From assembly GCA_026873275.1 (NCBI GenBank), contig JANTUC010000004.1:2852001-2916000 (forward strand): a stretch of 64,000 nt of DNA, given 5' to 3'. The notes under the pieces were generated by a model that ran no database searches, was not told where the DNA came from, and saw only the letters and a list, made by a program, of their open reading frames with translations. Source of the stretch: Pseudopithomyces maydicus (lineage: Eukaryota; Ascomycota; Dothideomycetes; Pleosporales; Didymosphaeriaceae). A program made the position numbers and the translations under genes. How positions within the stretch are numbered: the first letter of the stretch is position 1; each line of letters begins with the position of its first letter. Positions 1-11,013 of the stretch are shown piece after piece.

Positions 1-1
1 T

Positions 2-472
2 GGGGCCCACGTAGTTCTGGATCGTTCTAATTCCACCCCCGAATCGTTCCTCGCATCATTAGGGGAATTTCCCCTTGATTTCGTTTTTGATGGGATATCG
101 GTTGCGTCCACCCAGAGACTTGGGGTTGAGATTCTACAGAAAGCGAATGTGTCCAACGGCCACTTGGTCACTGTCCATGTGGTAGTCCCCGACGTTCCGA
201 ATCCTGAAGCGGTGGCACTCGGTCAAGGCCAAGAACCCCGAGTTGAAATCAGACAGGTTCTGGGTATTGGGAGTTCTCCAGCGTTGCGACCGCTTAGCGA
301 ATCTCTGGCAAAAGCAATAGGTGGTAAGGACGGATGGATTGCGCAGGGAGTTTTCACTCCAAATCGCCCCCGTGTGGTCGCTGGTGGTCTTGGAGCAGTC
401 GAACAGGCCTTATCTTTAAATAAAGAGGGTACTTCTGGCAAGAAGATCATACTACGCCCTTTTGATATATAA
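2..472 (+). CDS. MDR-type (zinc-binding-dehydrogenase-like) oxidoreductase, C-terminal part
   Basis: The reading frame is open from the left edge, so the 5' part of the gene lies outside the window. About 156 C-terminal residues are visible. They carry the end of a medium-chain dehydrogenase/reductase fold: a hydrophobic strand and Asp-Gly turn (DFVFDGI), then a closing segment in which a VVAGGLGAVEQALSL helix and a GKKIILRP strand resemble the usual end of quinone-reductase/ToxD-like MDR proteins. Such enzymes bind NAD(P)H and reduce or oxidise carbonyl or enoyl substrates, often in secondary metabolism. The cofactor-binding half is not visible, so neither substrate nor zinc dependence can be judged. 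No intron is seen in this part. Confidence 0.65.
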   Translation, partial: GAHVVLDRSNSTPESFLASLGEFPLDFVFDGISVASTQRLGVEILQKANVSNGHLVTVHVVVPDVPNPEAVALGQGQEPRVEIRQVLGIGSSPALRPLSESLAKAIGGKDGWIAQGVFTPNRPRVVAGGLGAVEQALSLNKEGTSGKKIILRPFDI

Positions 473-1618
473 ACTATTATTTATTTGGATAAAATGTTTT
501 ACTACTACTTAGGAGGTGCGCCGCTAATAGCAGGGAGAACGGTTGTCTTTTCCCTATCATAGTGTGATAAGTGGAAATTGAATAGCAGTGTGCTGCATGT
601 CATGTTAGTAAAGACCGCATTTGTTCACCAAACAACCACTTTAAGATAGTTTACTGTAAGAGATACTTTAAATTACTATTTAACATCTGCTTCGTTTTAG
701 ACAAATTATAATATTCGCTCTTCTCTAGATTTGGCAAAGGTTGCAGTCACTCAGAACTAAATCTTACATAATCGCTTGGATCGCGCTGTCACGTGCTGTC
801 GTGTGTTCCAAGGTTGGAAGCTCGAAACCTCGAAACCTGGGAACATCACCACCTTAGAACTCTGAAACCTCAGAATGAGTCTTATGAGTTGTGGCCCTGG
901 AAATCCTGCCTGGTATAAAACCCCCTCATCACCCCGTACCAGATTTGAGCCTAGATTCTCCGTTATTTTTAGACTTCAGGCGTTCCGTAGCGTTGTAAAC
1001 CCTTGGGAGGCAACACCTCTCTGTTTAGGCTCTAAAGACAACAATAAGAAGACTGGCTGAGAACGCTTATTTGCGACGGACCGTCATAGCCGTAAGACAG
1101 CAACTCCTACTGTTGTGAATTTGTAATATGACCATGAGTTTTGAGGGAACGTTGAGAGCATGTAAGAAATCGCCCTGCTGGCTAAGCGATGTGGCAGTGC
1201 GCTTCTGATGTGCACAAGCTTATTAAGTCAGATCGGATGAAAACACTGCCGACCTCGGAACCGCTCAGCTGACTAACGGCGCCCGACAACCCAGATTTTG
1301 AGGATTCGAGCGACATTTTTCTAATACAATGGCAAAATTTGCAGATAAATGATGGTATTCAACAATCCAGCGATGGAGGTAGATACTGGCACTGGTAATG
1401 TGGTGTATGTGCTTCGCACGAAAGTTCGTTCAGCGCATGCTGAAACACGCCCCCACACCCCTGCCCAATGCTTTGATGCGTTGGAGGAATTACCGGCAGC
1501 CGGTGGGTCTGACGCTGGCATGACCCTGGAAGGATTGCTGGGCGGTGGCTAAGAACTAAGTCGTACAACAATTGCAACTCAGCTGCTTTGCCAACAACAC
1601 GACAGCCTTCTCTTCGAG
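473..1618. other. Intergenic region, no supported gene
   Basis: This is about 1.1 kb between the MDR gene end and the DUF3433 start. The short open frames here (for example 875-1060 and 1349-1552) have no coding-like composition, no splice partner and no family resemblance. The tract holds several short near-repeats of the type 'cgaaacct' around 820-860. I see no RNA gene. Confidence 0.6.
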
Positions 1619-4600
1619 ATGGCTGAACCAGGGCACCAATCGACGGAGCCCATGGCCATTTATTCACCTCCGTCATATCCAAGGGAAAGGGATGCTTTGA
1701 ATCCGCACAGCGAAAAGCGCGCCAAAGCCGCATCGCACTCAGTAGATTCCTTGAACCAATCCGTGGGAAGCAGTGCTGCGAGCAAAAACTCTACATGTAG
1801 GTTTGCGCGCAAATGCATGGTCACTTTTGCTGAGTAATTTAGCTGCAGAATGGCTTCCTTATACATTACGCCTATCGCTGGTCTGGATTCCCACTGCAAG
1901 TGCGTTGATTCTGGCGCTTGTGGTCGGTCTACTGTACTGGCGGTCATATAACAACAATGGCTTGTGTGCAGAGTCGTCGGCTATCACTGGATGGCGTTTT
2001 GGTCCTACACTTGTGGCTGTTTTGTGGGCACAGCTAATCACGATGCTCTTCAACGACATTCAACGCACAGAGCCTTTTGCGCGTCTCGCACGCTCCACGA
2101 ACAATGTTGCACCGGCATCAAGAACCCTTCTCGAAGGACCGAGACTGGTCTGGACTGCTTTTGCTCACGCTTTCAACAAGAAGCACAACGGAGGAAAAAG
2201 AAGTTGGATCATCATTTGGGCTTCTGTGGTACTTGTCATGTCTTCCATCATAATCTCACTTTCATCTGCGCTCTTAGCTTCGGAAGAAGTGCAGATCCAG
2301 CAACCATTCAATGTTACCAGGCTTCTGCTCAAGCCCGATGCAATGCTGCAACCAGTCGTAGAACGAGACACCTATTTCCGGAGTACAGGGGCAATTCTTC
2401 AAAACGTTACTACCTCACCCTGGATTTCCGATGACTATAGCGTTCTCCCCTTCTGGCCCTCTGGATCTGCAGCATCTCCTTGGGATTCGCAATATCAATC
2501 CATTTCCCAGACGTGGGAAGCCGAAACGACGGTGTTCCGTAACGACATGCAGTGTTCATCTATGAATCTTGCCGGCACCGATGTATTCGCATTCAAAGAT
2601 ACAAACTATAACTCAACCAAACATTTGATGTCGATTCGCCTGGAAAATCCAGCAGGTTGTACCTACAATTTGTCTATGAATGCCAGCGACGTTGGTACCT
2701 ATAACAGCATGGAAGTTGGTTCTTGGTCGGACATGGACTCTTTCGTCATCAAGAGCTCTTATGCGCAAGCAGACGTGGACGCCTACAGCCGAGGACACCG
2801 ACTTCAGCCGAAATATAACGACAAATGTATTGGAGACGAAGTAATCATCATGAGCAGTCAATGGCTTCCCTTCAGCTTCATCGAGCATGAAAATATGACA
2901 GTAAACTTTTTGGACAATCTTACAATATCCTCTTATCTTTGCCAGACAACTCACGAAATGGCCAAACTCCCAGTCCGGGTATCAGCTTCACCGAATAATT
3001 ATCACATCGAATTTGATGTGGATGAGTTTCAAAAAACCCGGCAGACTGTCCCATCGAACCTGTTCAATTCGTCTGCTTTCATTAAATATTATACGGACCC
3101 GCAGTGGTATACCATGTTCTCGTCCTTTAGTGAGGATAGGCCTTTCTCTGGTGCTATGAAACTAGTCGCGACGCAATACGAATTCGACAAGAAAAAAATG
3201 TTCAATGATACAGAATTGCCAAAGAAGGCCGCTAAACTACAAAGACGACACTTTGGCGAGATTCTCAGAACCTCCCTGGATGCTAATGGCGCTTCACAAG
3301 ACGAAGAGCTCACAGGTAACACGACAGTATCACAGCGAAGAATTACAGTGCGAATGGAGGCTGCGGCGGCTCTGATCTCTTTATTTGCTTTCTGCTTCTT
3401 TAGCATGCTTGGCATCATATGGCTCTCAAGCGTGCGGAGACGACCTTTACATCTTACCCACGAACCAGCGACAGTATTGGGCACGGTGTCGCTAGTGGCC
3501 TCCAATCCTTCCGTGTTATCGTCTCTACGCGATCTCGATCAAGCATCAACAGGTGAACTGAGATCAGCTTTGAAAGGTCGCTATTTTTCGACTTCACATG
3601 GCCATTTGAAGGAAATAGCGAGAAATGGTCAATCTGAAGTCTCAGGTAATGCTCATCAACAAATTCTTTGTTCAACAATCTAATTCAACGTAGAACCCAG
3701 AGCGCGAATTCCCACAATGGCAGAAAAAGAATCGCCTGTATGGGTGAAGATTCGCGTCATGTTCGGTCTGATTCTTTATATAGCCTTGCTGATAATGGCT
3801 ATCACATTAGTACACCGTTTCGCATCTGGCTCCGACCTCAAGAAAGGATTTTTCACTTACCGCCTGGACATCAATGCACTGGGGAGATTAGGAAGTTTCA
3901 CACCCTTTTCAATTATTCCCACTACACTCGCTGTGCTTCTGGGTTTATGGTGGAACGCTCTAGACGTTACGTTCAGAGTTTTACAGCCTTACGTTTCTAT
4001 GTCACAGGGACCAAAGAGAATAGATCGAGGGGCATACGTCTCCTACCAGTCATCATACTGGGTCTGGGCAACGGGAAAAGCCGCCAAGAATCGACACTGG
4101 CTTTTGTCCTTGGTGACCTTTGGAACGTTTCTCGCTCAAGCATGTTAGTTTTATCCATCATCGAGTTTCAAATCGTAGCTAACATTTTAGTCACCATCTC
4201 TACATCCGCTCTCTTTGAACAGACCACTGGTATCGTCACCGATTCCGTCCAATTAAACCAGACTCTTGAACTCAGACAAACACCTCATATTCGTCAAAGA
4301 AATGAGCGCTACCCTCCCAATTTTAACAGCGATGGTAGGGGCGTCTGGGGTTATGAGTACGTTGGCGATACCCTAGAGGAGCTTTTTGGAAATCTCACGA
4401 ATAACTGGCTCTATTCTGCTGTCATTGAAGCTACACTGAATGGTTCTGAGCCGACTTGGAGCGCAGATGGGTGGAGCTTTGTTCCTCTCAACCTCTCTGA
4501 ACTTCATGGACACAAGACATCCGATAGCACCAAGTCATTATCCACATATGGTTCGCTGATCAACATCACTCTAGCCACTCCCGGTATTCGTGGACGAGTC

Positions 4601-6051
4601 GAGTGTCATCAAGTCGAAGAGGTCAGGAACGGCAGCTCTACCTGGTATAGCAATTCCACGATGACCGACCCCGATACCAACAAGACCACGCCCTTCATAT
4701 ACCCTGCTCTCAATGTGTTCGGCGCCACGTTTTCTCCAGATTCCATGTACTTAGCGTGTTGCACAAATAACACCGACAAGTCACGTAACAGCTCCACACT
4801 GGCGCCGATGGCAATGGGCTTTTGGACTCAACAGCTAGGCAATGCTTCACAATACATCTCTGGAACGACAAACAACTTCACTGTAAAATACGTATATGGA
4901 GATGGTACCAGGGTTGCTTCAGATATGGCGAACTCACAAGTTTATTTTGGGGAAGTCCCGAAGATCCAGGCAGTGAGATGTATGCCGGTATTCGAGACTT
5001 CTGAAGCAGAAATCGTGGTCGACAAGCAGGCCGGGAATGTGTTATCGTATCGCTTGTTGACGGATCCAAAGGTGGACGATAGCGCCTGGACTGATTCGTT
5101 CATCTTTCATAAGCCGACCGATCTTGAGGATCCTGTACTCAAACAGGAAATTGCATCATCCGAAGCAGAATGCAGAAACTCATCAGCCCTTATCTGTTAC
5201 AATTATGCGATGCAAAATCTGACCACCAGGTATGATCCAAGATTCATCAGCTATTTAAATTTTGCTAATGCCGGTTCAGTTATGGTCACCTGTTTATGAA
5301 TTCATTCCTACGTGCCTCCCGTCTAGGCGGTCTCCAATTTCCAGACCAGCATAGCTACAGGGGCAACGGAAACTTCGACGACAATGTTTTCAACATCAGG
5401 GACAATACCACGGGGCTCACACTCGACTTCATGACATACGCTGCATACGTGCAAGCTGGAAGAAACCCCCAAGCACTGCTCGACAAAGACTACATGCTTG
5501 AGAGTACTAAAAAGCTCTTCACGAAATTTTTCCAGCATTATGTGAGTAGTACGGTTTCGCTTAAGACAGGTGGCTGGGCCTACCAACCGATTGGTGCAAA
5601 CATCGACGAGCTCGGAGCTCAAGTCAACGGCACCTTCCCACAATTTAATCCCGACGGAACACGAGCAAAGAAACTCAGCGAGCTTCCTGCGCAAAATACG
5701 CAGCGAACAGCGACGGCAACAATGTCTACCCGCGTGGAAGTTGTCCACATGAATGAAAATGCAGTCTATCTGTGCGTTGGCCTACTCGCTTGGCTTGCCC
5801 TTACTGCGATACTCGTTACCGCGCTGCAAAGGTGGTTCTTCGGTGAGCTACGTCGCGGCGTAGAGTCCCTCGCCGATGTCCTCGTCCTCGTTGCTGGCAG
5901 TGAGAGACTGCTGGCGGCGGTAGACAGGTATGGAGTCGAAGGCCTGATGAAGAGCAACGTGAAGACCCGATTAGGGTGGTTCCGCACCGAAGATGGGAAA
6001 ATGCGATGGGGTATTGAAATTGTTGAAGATGGCGAAGTGTTGATGAATTAG
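1619..6051 (+). CDS. DUF3433-domain polytopic membrane protein (two modules)
   Basis: Five exons joined at introns 1797-1842, 3646-3693, 4144-4190 and 5230-5279 (46-50 nt each, all GT-AG, with GCTAA-type branch points in the last two) give 1413 residues in one frame. The protein has two repeats of the fungal DUF3433 architecture. Module 1 opens with a basic/Ser-rich cytosolic tail and membrane helices near residues 65-90, 102-124 and 175-200. A long N-glycosylation-rich extracellular region follows (many NxT/S), and module 1 closes with a helix near 565-587. Module 2 repeats this from about residue 684 and closes with a helix near 1318-1345 and a cytosolic tail. The family is common in Pezizomycotina and its biochemical role is unknown. 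The gene ends 136 bp from a convergent small secreted-protein gene. Intron 4 was chosen over weaker alternatives because GTATGA, GCTAATG and TTCAG are all canonical and restore frame. Confidence 0.85.
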
Positions 6052-6186
6052 AGCCCAACTGGGCATGGTCACTCCATACATGTAGTATAATAGATTGTAC
6101 TATGTTTAATATATTTCCACATCTGCATATTTTTTCAACGTTCGCCATCAACACTTGCTTTTCTTTCCCATCTAGGATGTTGAACA

Positions 6187-6740
6187 CTATGGGGTCGTTC
6201 CCACATCGATGCTAGGACAGTAATACGCTGCGGTACACGAGTACGCATCCAGATCATAAGATGCCCTGAACTTGGTGCTGCCGTCCTTGAAACATATGAA
6301 TGGTTCGCCAGTAGTTCCAGTCTTCGCCCCCAATGTCGCACTACCTGCGATTTCGCCTTTTGCCAAACTTGACGCCTTGGCATCAATGCTCACCGAAAAG
6401 GTACCGTAACGTGAGAAGGTAAGACTGCGCGTCGCACCCTCCCATTTCGAAGACGATGTGGCTGCAAAGGTGGTGGAAGAGGCCGTGTTGCCGGTGGGTG
6501 GCCCATCGTTGAAATACCCTGCGCCAGAGATATTGACTATGGGAAGATTGTCAGTAGGGTCAATAGACTATGATGATGTTGCATACAATCATCTGGATCA
6601 CACAATCCAATAGGACAATCCAATGGAGCGCATCGTGCAAGGAAAACCGTATGCTTCGAACCCAAAGTCTCCACCGGCGCTGAATAGACAATTGAAGGCA
6701 AGAGCGCAATAGCGCCCATGATAACGGTTGGGACGATCAT
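6187..6740 (-). CDS. Small secreted protein with six cysteines
   Basis: Two exons, 6740-6587 and 6536-6187, flank a 50-nt intron (donor GTATGC, branch ACTGAC, acceptor CATAG) and encode 167 residues. An N-terminal hydrophobic stretch (IVPTVIMGAIALLPSIVYS, then AP) is a typical secretion signal. The mature part has a short Cys cluster (RCAPLDCPIGLC), a Ser/Thr/Gly-rich middle and a second group ending in SCTAAYYC, six cysteines in all. A TATA-like CATATAAG lies about 75 bp upstream of the ATG. Size, signal peptide and cysteines fit an apoplastic effector-like or cell-surface protein, but I recognise no family. There are no Lys-Arg repeats of the kind seen in ustiloxin-type precursors. It is divergent from the UstYa-family gene at 7702. 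Confidence 0.7.
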
Positions 6741-7701
6741 ATCTGCAAATCTCGGCTCGCGATAGTAGAGCGATGTTGATCGACCATCGTCAACCGGGTA
6801 CTCTCAGATCTTATATGCACAACACGGTACGAGCAAATCGCCTAAAAGGAGCCCCAGATCAACCTCACTGCCGTTCTTGGAACCTCGCGTACGAAAGTCA
6901 ATAGTCATCTTTATTGAGTCCAGGCATCTACTGCATATATACGGTGACACCACTACTGATGGGGCCGAGAAAAGGATAAAAAAATTGATTTATCCCAGCC
7001 GCATAAATGCCAGTGCCGATTCGAGAACCGAGTTGTAATTAAATTCCCCGCAGACCACGTGTGTTCGCGAGGTTGTAGATGCAGTGCCTATTACCCGGAT
7101 ATTAAGGGCTGCTCTGCGATCCTAGACGATGGAACGTGAATGGGGATGTAACGCCAACTGACCCTGCATATACCATGACTTGATTATATGGTAAAAAGTC
7201 CACTCATATATGATTCCCAATGCCAGGTACCAGCCTGCCAAGTTGACTTGTTTAGTTATGTTATTCCAGATGTCCAGCTTCTAGTTCGTATTCCGTCGGA
7301 CTATCTTTCCTGCAGCTACTGTCATGCGAGGCGCCTATTTTATTTGCCACTCCGGTATTGCACTCTCGTATTCGAGATGCAAGTAAGTGCCGATCCCTTC
7401 CCTTCCGGCTTGATGACTAGGTGAAATCGGATTTCATGGAATTTTTACAGTAATCGAACATTAAATTTTGAGATTAGATATACTATTAATATCCGCAACA
7501 TTCACGTTTATTTCAATAAGAGTGTCTATTGGGGCATACGGGTTGCGTTAGTATGGCCGTCACCGAACAAAGACACTGGTGGAGTTGCGTTGGGGCAGAA
7601 CGCGCTAAACCGGATTTGGAGTTGAATAAACAGCCAACACTACGCCTGTAGAAATACGAACTGGCGCTTGCACACAAAAGCTTCGGATATACGTTAACCA
7701 A
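6741..7701. other. Divergent intergenic region between secreted protein and UstYa-like genes
   Basis: About 960 bp shared upstream region of two diverging genes. It holds a TATA-like element on the minus strand near 6815. No further gene is supported; the short open frame at 7188-7424 has no coding character. Confidence 0.55.
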
Positions 7702-8575
7702 ATGGCTCCTTACGACGATTCCTCACACGCGCAGGCTAGCAATGGAACGAAAGGTGGTGAATACTCACCTCTCACATCATCGAACGACTTTGCCGACGAG
7801 GACGACAAGCTATTGCACCCGGTGAGGATTTCGCATCGACAGAACAGATGGACGAGGGTGTGGGGAGCAACGCGGATACTCCTAGAAATCATCGGTCTTC
7901 TTCTTCTGACTCTCAATTTCATCATGCTCCTGAACTATTCTCAACCAGTCACCGGCCCGGACCCGCGCGTTTCCTCAGGCCCCGCAAACCAACACCGACA
8001 ATACGGATCCGATGTTCGATACATGTCCTTCAATCACAAATACGACTACCTGTGGAAGGAAGCGTTCGTTGAAGACTGGGGCCAGATAGCACTGCCACCT
8101 TTCAAAGACGCAGAGGGCTTGTACAGCAAAGATCCCGTGCACGACGAAGGTGGGATAGGCATGTTCCATGCATTCCACTGCCTCGCATCCATGCGCACGG
8201 CATTACAAAAAATGAACGAGACAAAGACAACCTTGGAGAAGCTTCAGAAAGGCGATCACGTAGCGCATTGCTTCGACTATTTGCGGAATGTCATCTTCTG
8301 CATGGCTGACGGTAAGTTCAACGTAAAGATATAGAAGCGCAATACTGACTCTTTTGTTAGACACATTCGAGCTCGCACGAAACAAGACAGGACATCCGTG
8401 GGGAGAGATAATCGAGGGCCAATGGGATGTGCGCACATGTCGCGACCACACAAAGCTGCAGCAGATCATGGAGAAGTATGGAAAGTGGAGACGGCATCCG
8501 GTGCCCCGCTACCACGACGAGGTGGGCATTCCAAATAAAGATCCACCTCATGCCTTGCAGACGCAAAAGGCTTGA
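7702..8575 (+). CDS. UstYa-family (DUF3328) membrane oxidase-like protein
   Basis: Exons 7702-8311 and 8361-8575 (intron 8312-8360, donor GTAAGT, acceptor GTTAG) give 274 residues. A cytosolic polar N-terminus is followed by one membrane helix (about residues 60-80, ending FIMLLNY) and a lumenal domain. That domain has the two hallmark metal-binding motifs of the family, HAFHC and HVAHC, both of the HxxHC form. UstYa-type proteins oxidise or cyclise peptides and other natural products in fungal secondary metabolism; that is family knowledge, not evidence from this locus. No neighbouring biosynthetic core enzyme is present, so the substrate is unknown. The closest candidate partner is the divergent small secreted protein at 6187-6740. 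Confidence 0.88.
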
Positions 8576-9564
8576 GTGTCGTGGAAACGCTGGTAGATCG
8601 TAGCAATGCATGAGTGTCAAGTTCCTTCTCCAGCTCGGGCTTCACCTAAGGCACGTGATGTTGAGTTAGCCCTGGAGCCCTGGATCCCTGGAGGTGCAGG
8701 TGGGTTGTATGTACATCAGACTACCTGTTCTAGTCCTCGTCTCCAAACAAAACCAATTTAATATGTACGGCTGAACAAAATGTAATGATGACTTGGCACT
8801 CTTCGAAGCAGGAAACATTTTTAATGAATTCGGGTCACGTGTCTACTGACCTTCCAAGGTTGGGACCTTGGAACCATGGGAATTTGGTAGAACACCAGCC
8901 ACAGTAACTTGGGGGCTAGCGACGCAAACATTGATGGGATACATGGGGAGATTTCCAATAAAGCCCGTCCAATGAAAGCTGGCCTTTTTGCTAATCGCTT
9001 GGTGCCTCAAGACCGCATGTCCGCTTTTGGAATGGTCGTGCATCCAATCAGCCCCTATCATCACATAAGCAGACGAACACAGGCGCAGTAAACCGCTAAA
9101 TATGTAATATATTCAGAAAGTCGGAAACCATTAATCGGTGATTGGGACTACAAATCTAGATATACGTATAACCATTACAGGGCACAGGATTGTTCTCTCA
9201 TAGTTCCAGAACCATGGCACAATTCGTTGACCGAGGTAGACCTCCCAACAGTAACAGTGTTTTGGAAGAATAGTAGATATATTAAAACCTCTATTGTCCC
9301 TCACAGCTACTGAGGCTTAAAATAACTTTGTCAAACTAGTTTCACTGTATACAGCGTATAGCGCTCGATGCACCCTTCGTACCCAAATTTTGCACCACAA
9401 CTCATCGCAACCAAAATACGAGCTCACCATCCTATCACGACTCAGCCATCCCACACGCCAGCCATCTCTGTTGCTACTAAAAGAAACATACTCGCCTGCT
9501 TCTTAGCAATACTTCGGTCTTAACGACAGTGCATACACTATCGACACTAAATAAACCTGAAGCC
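8576..9564. other. Intergenic region, nothing recognised
   Basis: Roughly 1 kb with no supported gene or RNA. It includes a CACGTG at about 8836 and a short 'ccctgga' direct repeat near 8672-8695. Confidence 0.5.
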
Positions 9565-10425
9565 ATGCCAACACTCTTGTCACTCCCGCGTGAGCTTCGC
9601 GACGAGATCCTTGATTACGTCCTACGATTCCGCAAAGCTGCTCCTGTACCACGACCACTCGACTCCAAGCCTCCCTCGAATTATCCCAGCAGCAAACTGC
9701 ATCTCAATCCCCAGCGAGTAATAACAGCCCCGGAAGGATACTACCCAGGGCAAAAGAAACCCGCCCACAATGGCGTCGGTCTCCTCCTCACATGCCACCA
9801 GCTCCGAAAAGAAACCCTGCAAAGAATCAAAGCCCTTCCCTGCAAATCCTATGTCCTGGACGTCATGGTCATCGGTACCACGATCAAGCAGCTGACATGG
9901 CTTTATATTCCGCCCCACGGCCTAGACACATACGGACTCATCAACGCCTTAGACATCCAGCTTCGATTCTTCCACACCCAAGTGGACGATAGATTCGAGG
10001 GAGAACGGTGGGACCGCTTCATGAATAGGCTGTGGCTAATCGTTTTCATATTCCTCTACGACGGACCGCACTTGACATACAAACTCGATGTGCCTTATTT
10101 GCGCGAAAGTGTGTATGGACGGTACGGCGTGAAGAAGCTGCGTTTCCTACTCAGCGATGAGGGTAGGGTAAAGATGGGACCGTGCGGGGAATCTGTTTCG
10201 CCTGGCCCGGCTTATATGAATTTCGTCAATAAGGTGGATAAGGACTATCCTAGCTTCAGGATCGACCAGGTAGAGGTGCACGACGATGGGATCATGAAGT
10301 CGTTCGATTACCTTCCAAATATGCGCCATTTTTGGGGATCCCTCGAACACTTTAACAGGATTTACTTTTGGAGGAAGAAGTTCGGGATGGAGGTTCTGTC
10401 TTGGAAGACGGCTTGCGGGTGGTGA
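9565..10425 (+). CDS. 2EXR/F-box-like fungal protein
   Basis: Single exon of 286 residues starting at the ATG that gives MPTLLSLPRELRDEIL; an upstream in-frame GTG at 9529 was not used. The LPRELRDEI..YVL opening is the signature of the large Pezizomycotina family of F-box-like/2EXR proteins, in which a short helical N-terminal motif precedes a variable body. Residues 84-92 (LLLTCHQLR) match the usual second conserved block of these proteins. The partner and pathway are unknown; proteins of this kind may be adaptors of ubiquitin ligases, but that is inference. Codon use looks normal and no frame disruption is seen. Confidence 0.75.
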   Translation: MPTLLSLPRELRDEILDYVLRFRKAAPVPRPLDSKPPSNYPSSKLHLNPQRVITAPEGYYPGQKKPAHNGVGLLLTCHQLRKETLQRIKALPCKSYVLDVMVIGTTIKQLTWLYIPPHGLDTYGLINALDIQLRFFHTQVDDRFEGERWDRFMNRLWLIVFIFLYDGPHLTYKLDVPYLRESVYGRYGVKKLRFLLSDEGRVKMGPCGESVSPGPAYMNFVNKVDKDYPSFRIDQVEVHDDGIMKSFDYLPNMRHFWGSLEHFNRIYFWRKKFGMEVLSWKTACGW

Positions 10426-10447
10426 AGAGGTGATATCGAATTAGCTT

Positions 10448-11013
10448 TCATCGTGGCATGTTCTTGAAGACGTAGAGCAGAAGCAAACGGCCACAACGGC
10501 AAAATGAAATTGCGTATATATGCCAAACACGAATAGAAAAACATTCCAAAAACATTCCAACCGGAGCGCCAGATCTACCTCGAGCAGTGACACAAGGCTC
10601 CCGGAAGAAAAGCGCTCCTGCAGGTGTTTCCTTTTTGCGGGTGATCCTCGTAGGGTCTTCTGGCTCACAAAAGAGCCGCCTCGTCCTAGACAGGGTATTG
10701 TGATTGTTATGAGGGGATAAAAACATAGACAGAGACAGGTATATCGCTTCGAGGTTGTCCGAGAACTCCCGGGGAGCTGGGACTTCGCGGGTCACGTAGT
10801 CGTAGACCCAGCGACCCGCAGAGCGCGCCAGGCCTCCTTGGAGTTGGGCCCTCGACCGGGCCGGGGGCCGCATTGGCAGAGTAAGGGCAGACCACAGAGG
10901 TAGGAATGTGGCGTCTGGGGCGGCGCGTCTGCGGAGAAGTTGAAGGAAGGGGTGGTCATCGCCCCCGTGGTGGTGTTGTTGTTGTTGTTATTGTTGCTGC
11001 TGGAGGCCATCAA
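10448..11013 (-). other. GC-rich, frame-shifting coding-like block
   Basis: On the minus strand an ATG at 11013 opens a frame with a poly-Asn run (NNNNNNN, encoded by a trinucleotide repeat at 10974-11000) and a coding-like segment ending SYLCGLPLLC. Downstream, a second frame (CPYSANAAPGPVEGP) and a third (GRWVYDYVTREVPAP) each look protein-like, but they sit in different frames within about 150 bp of GC-rich sequence rich in G and C runs. No intron satisfying all frames was found. It may be a real small gene broken by length changes in homopolymers, or a decaying gene. I recognise no family. Confidence 0.3.

Noticed and set aside
5274..5326. Alternative introns 5274-5326 and 5279-5349 for DUF3433 exon 4/5
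   Set aside because: Weak donors (GTTCAG, GTTATG); the 5230-5279 intron has canonical donor, branch and acceptor and restores frame.
6187..6740. Ustiloxin/dikaritin-type precursor peptide
   Set aside because: No repeated core sequence and no Kex2 dibasic sites in the 167-residue protein.
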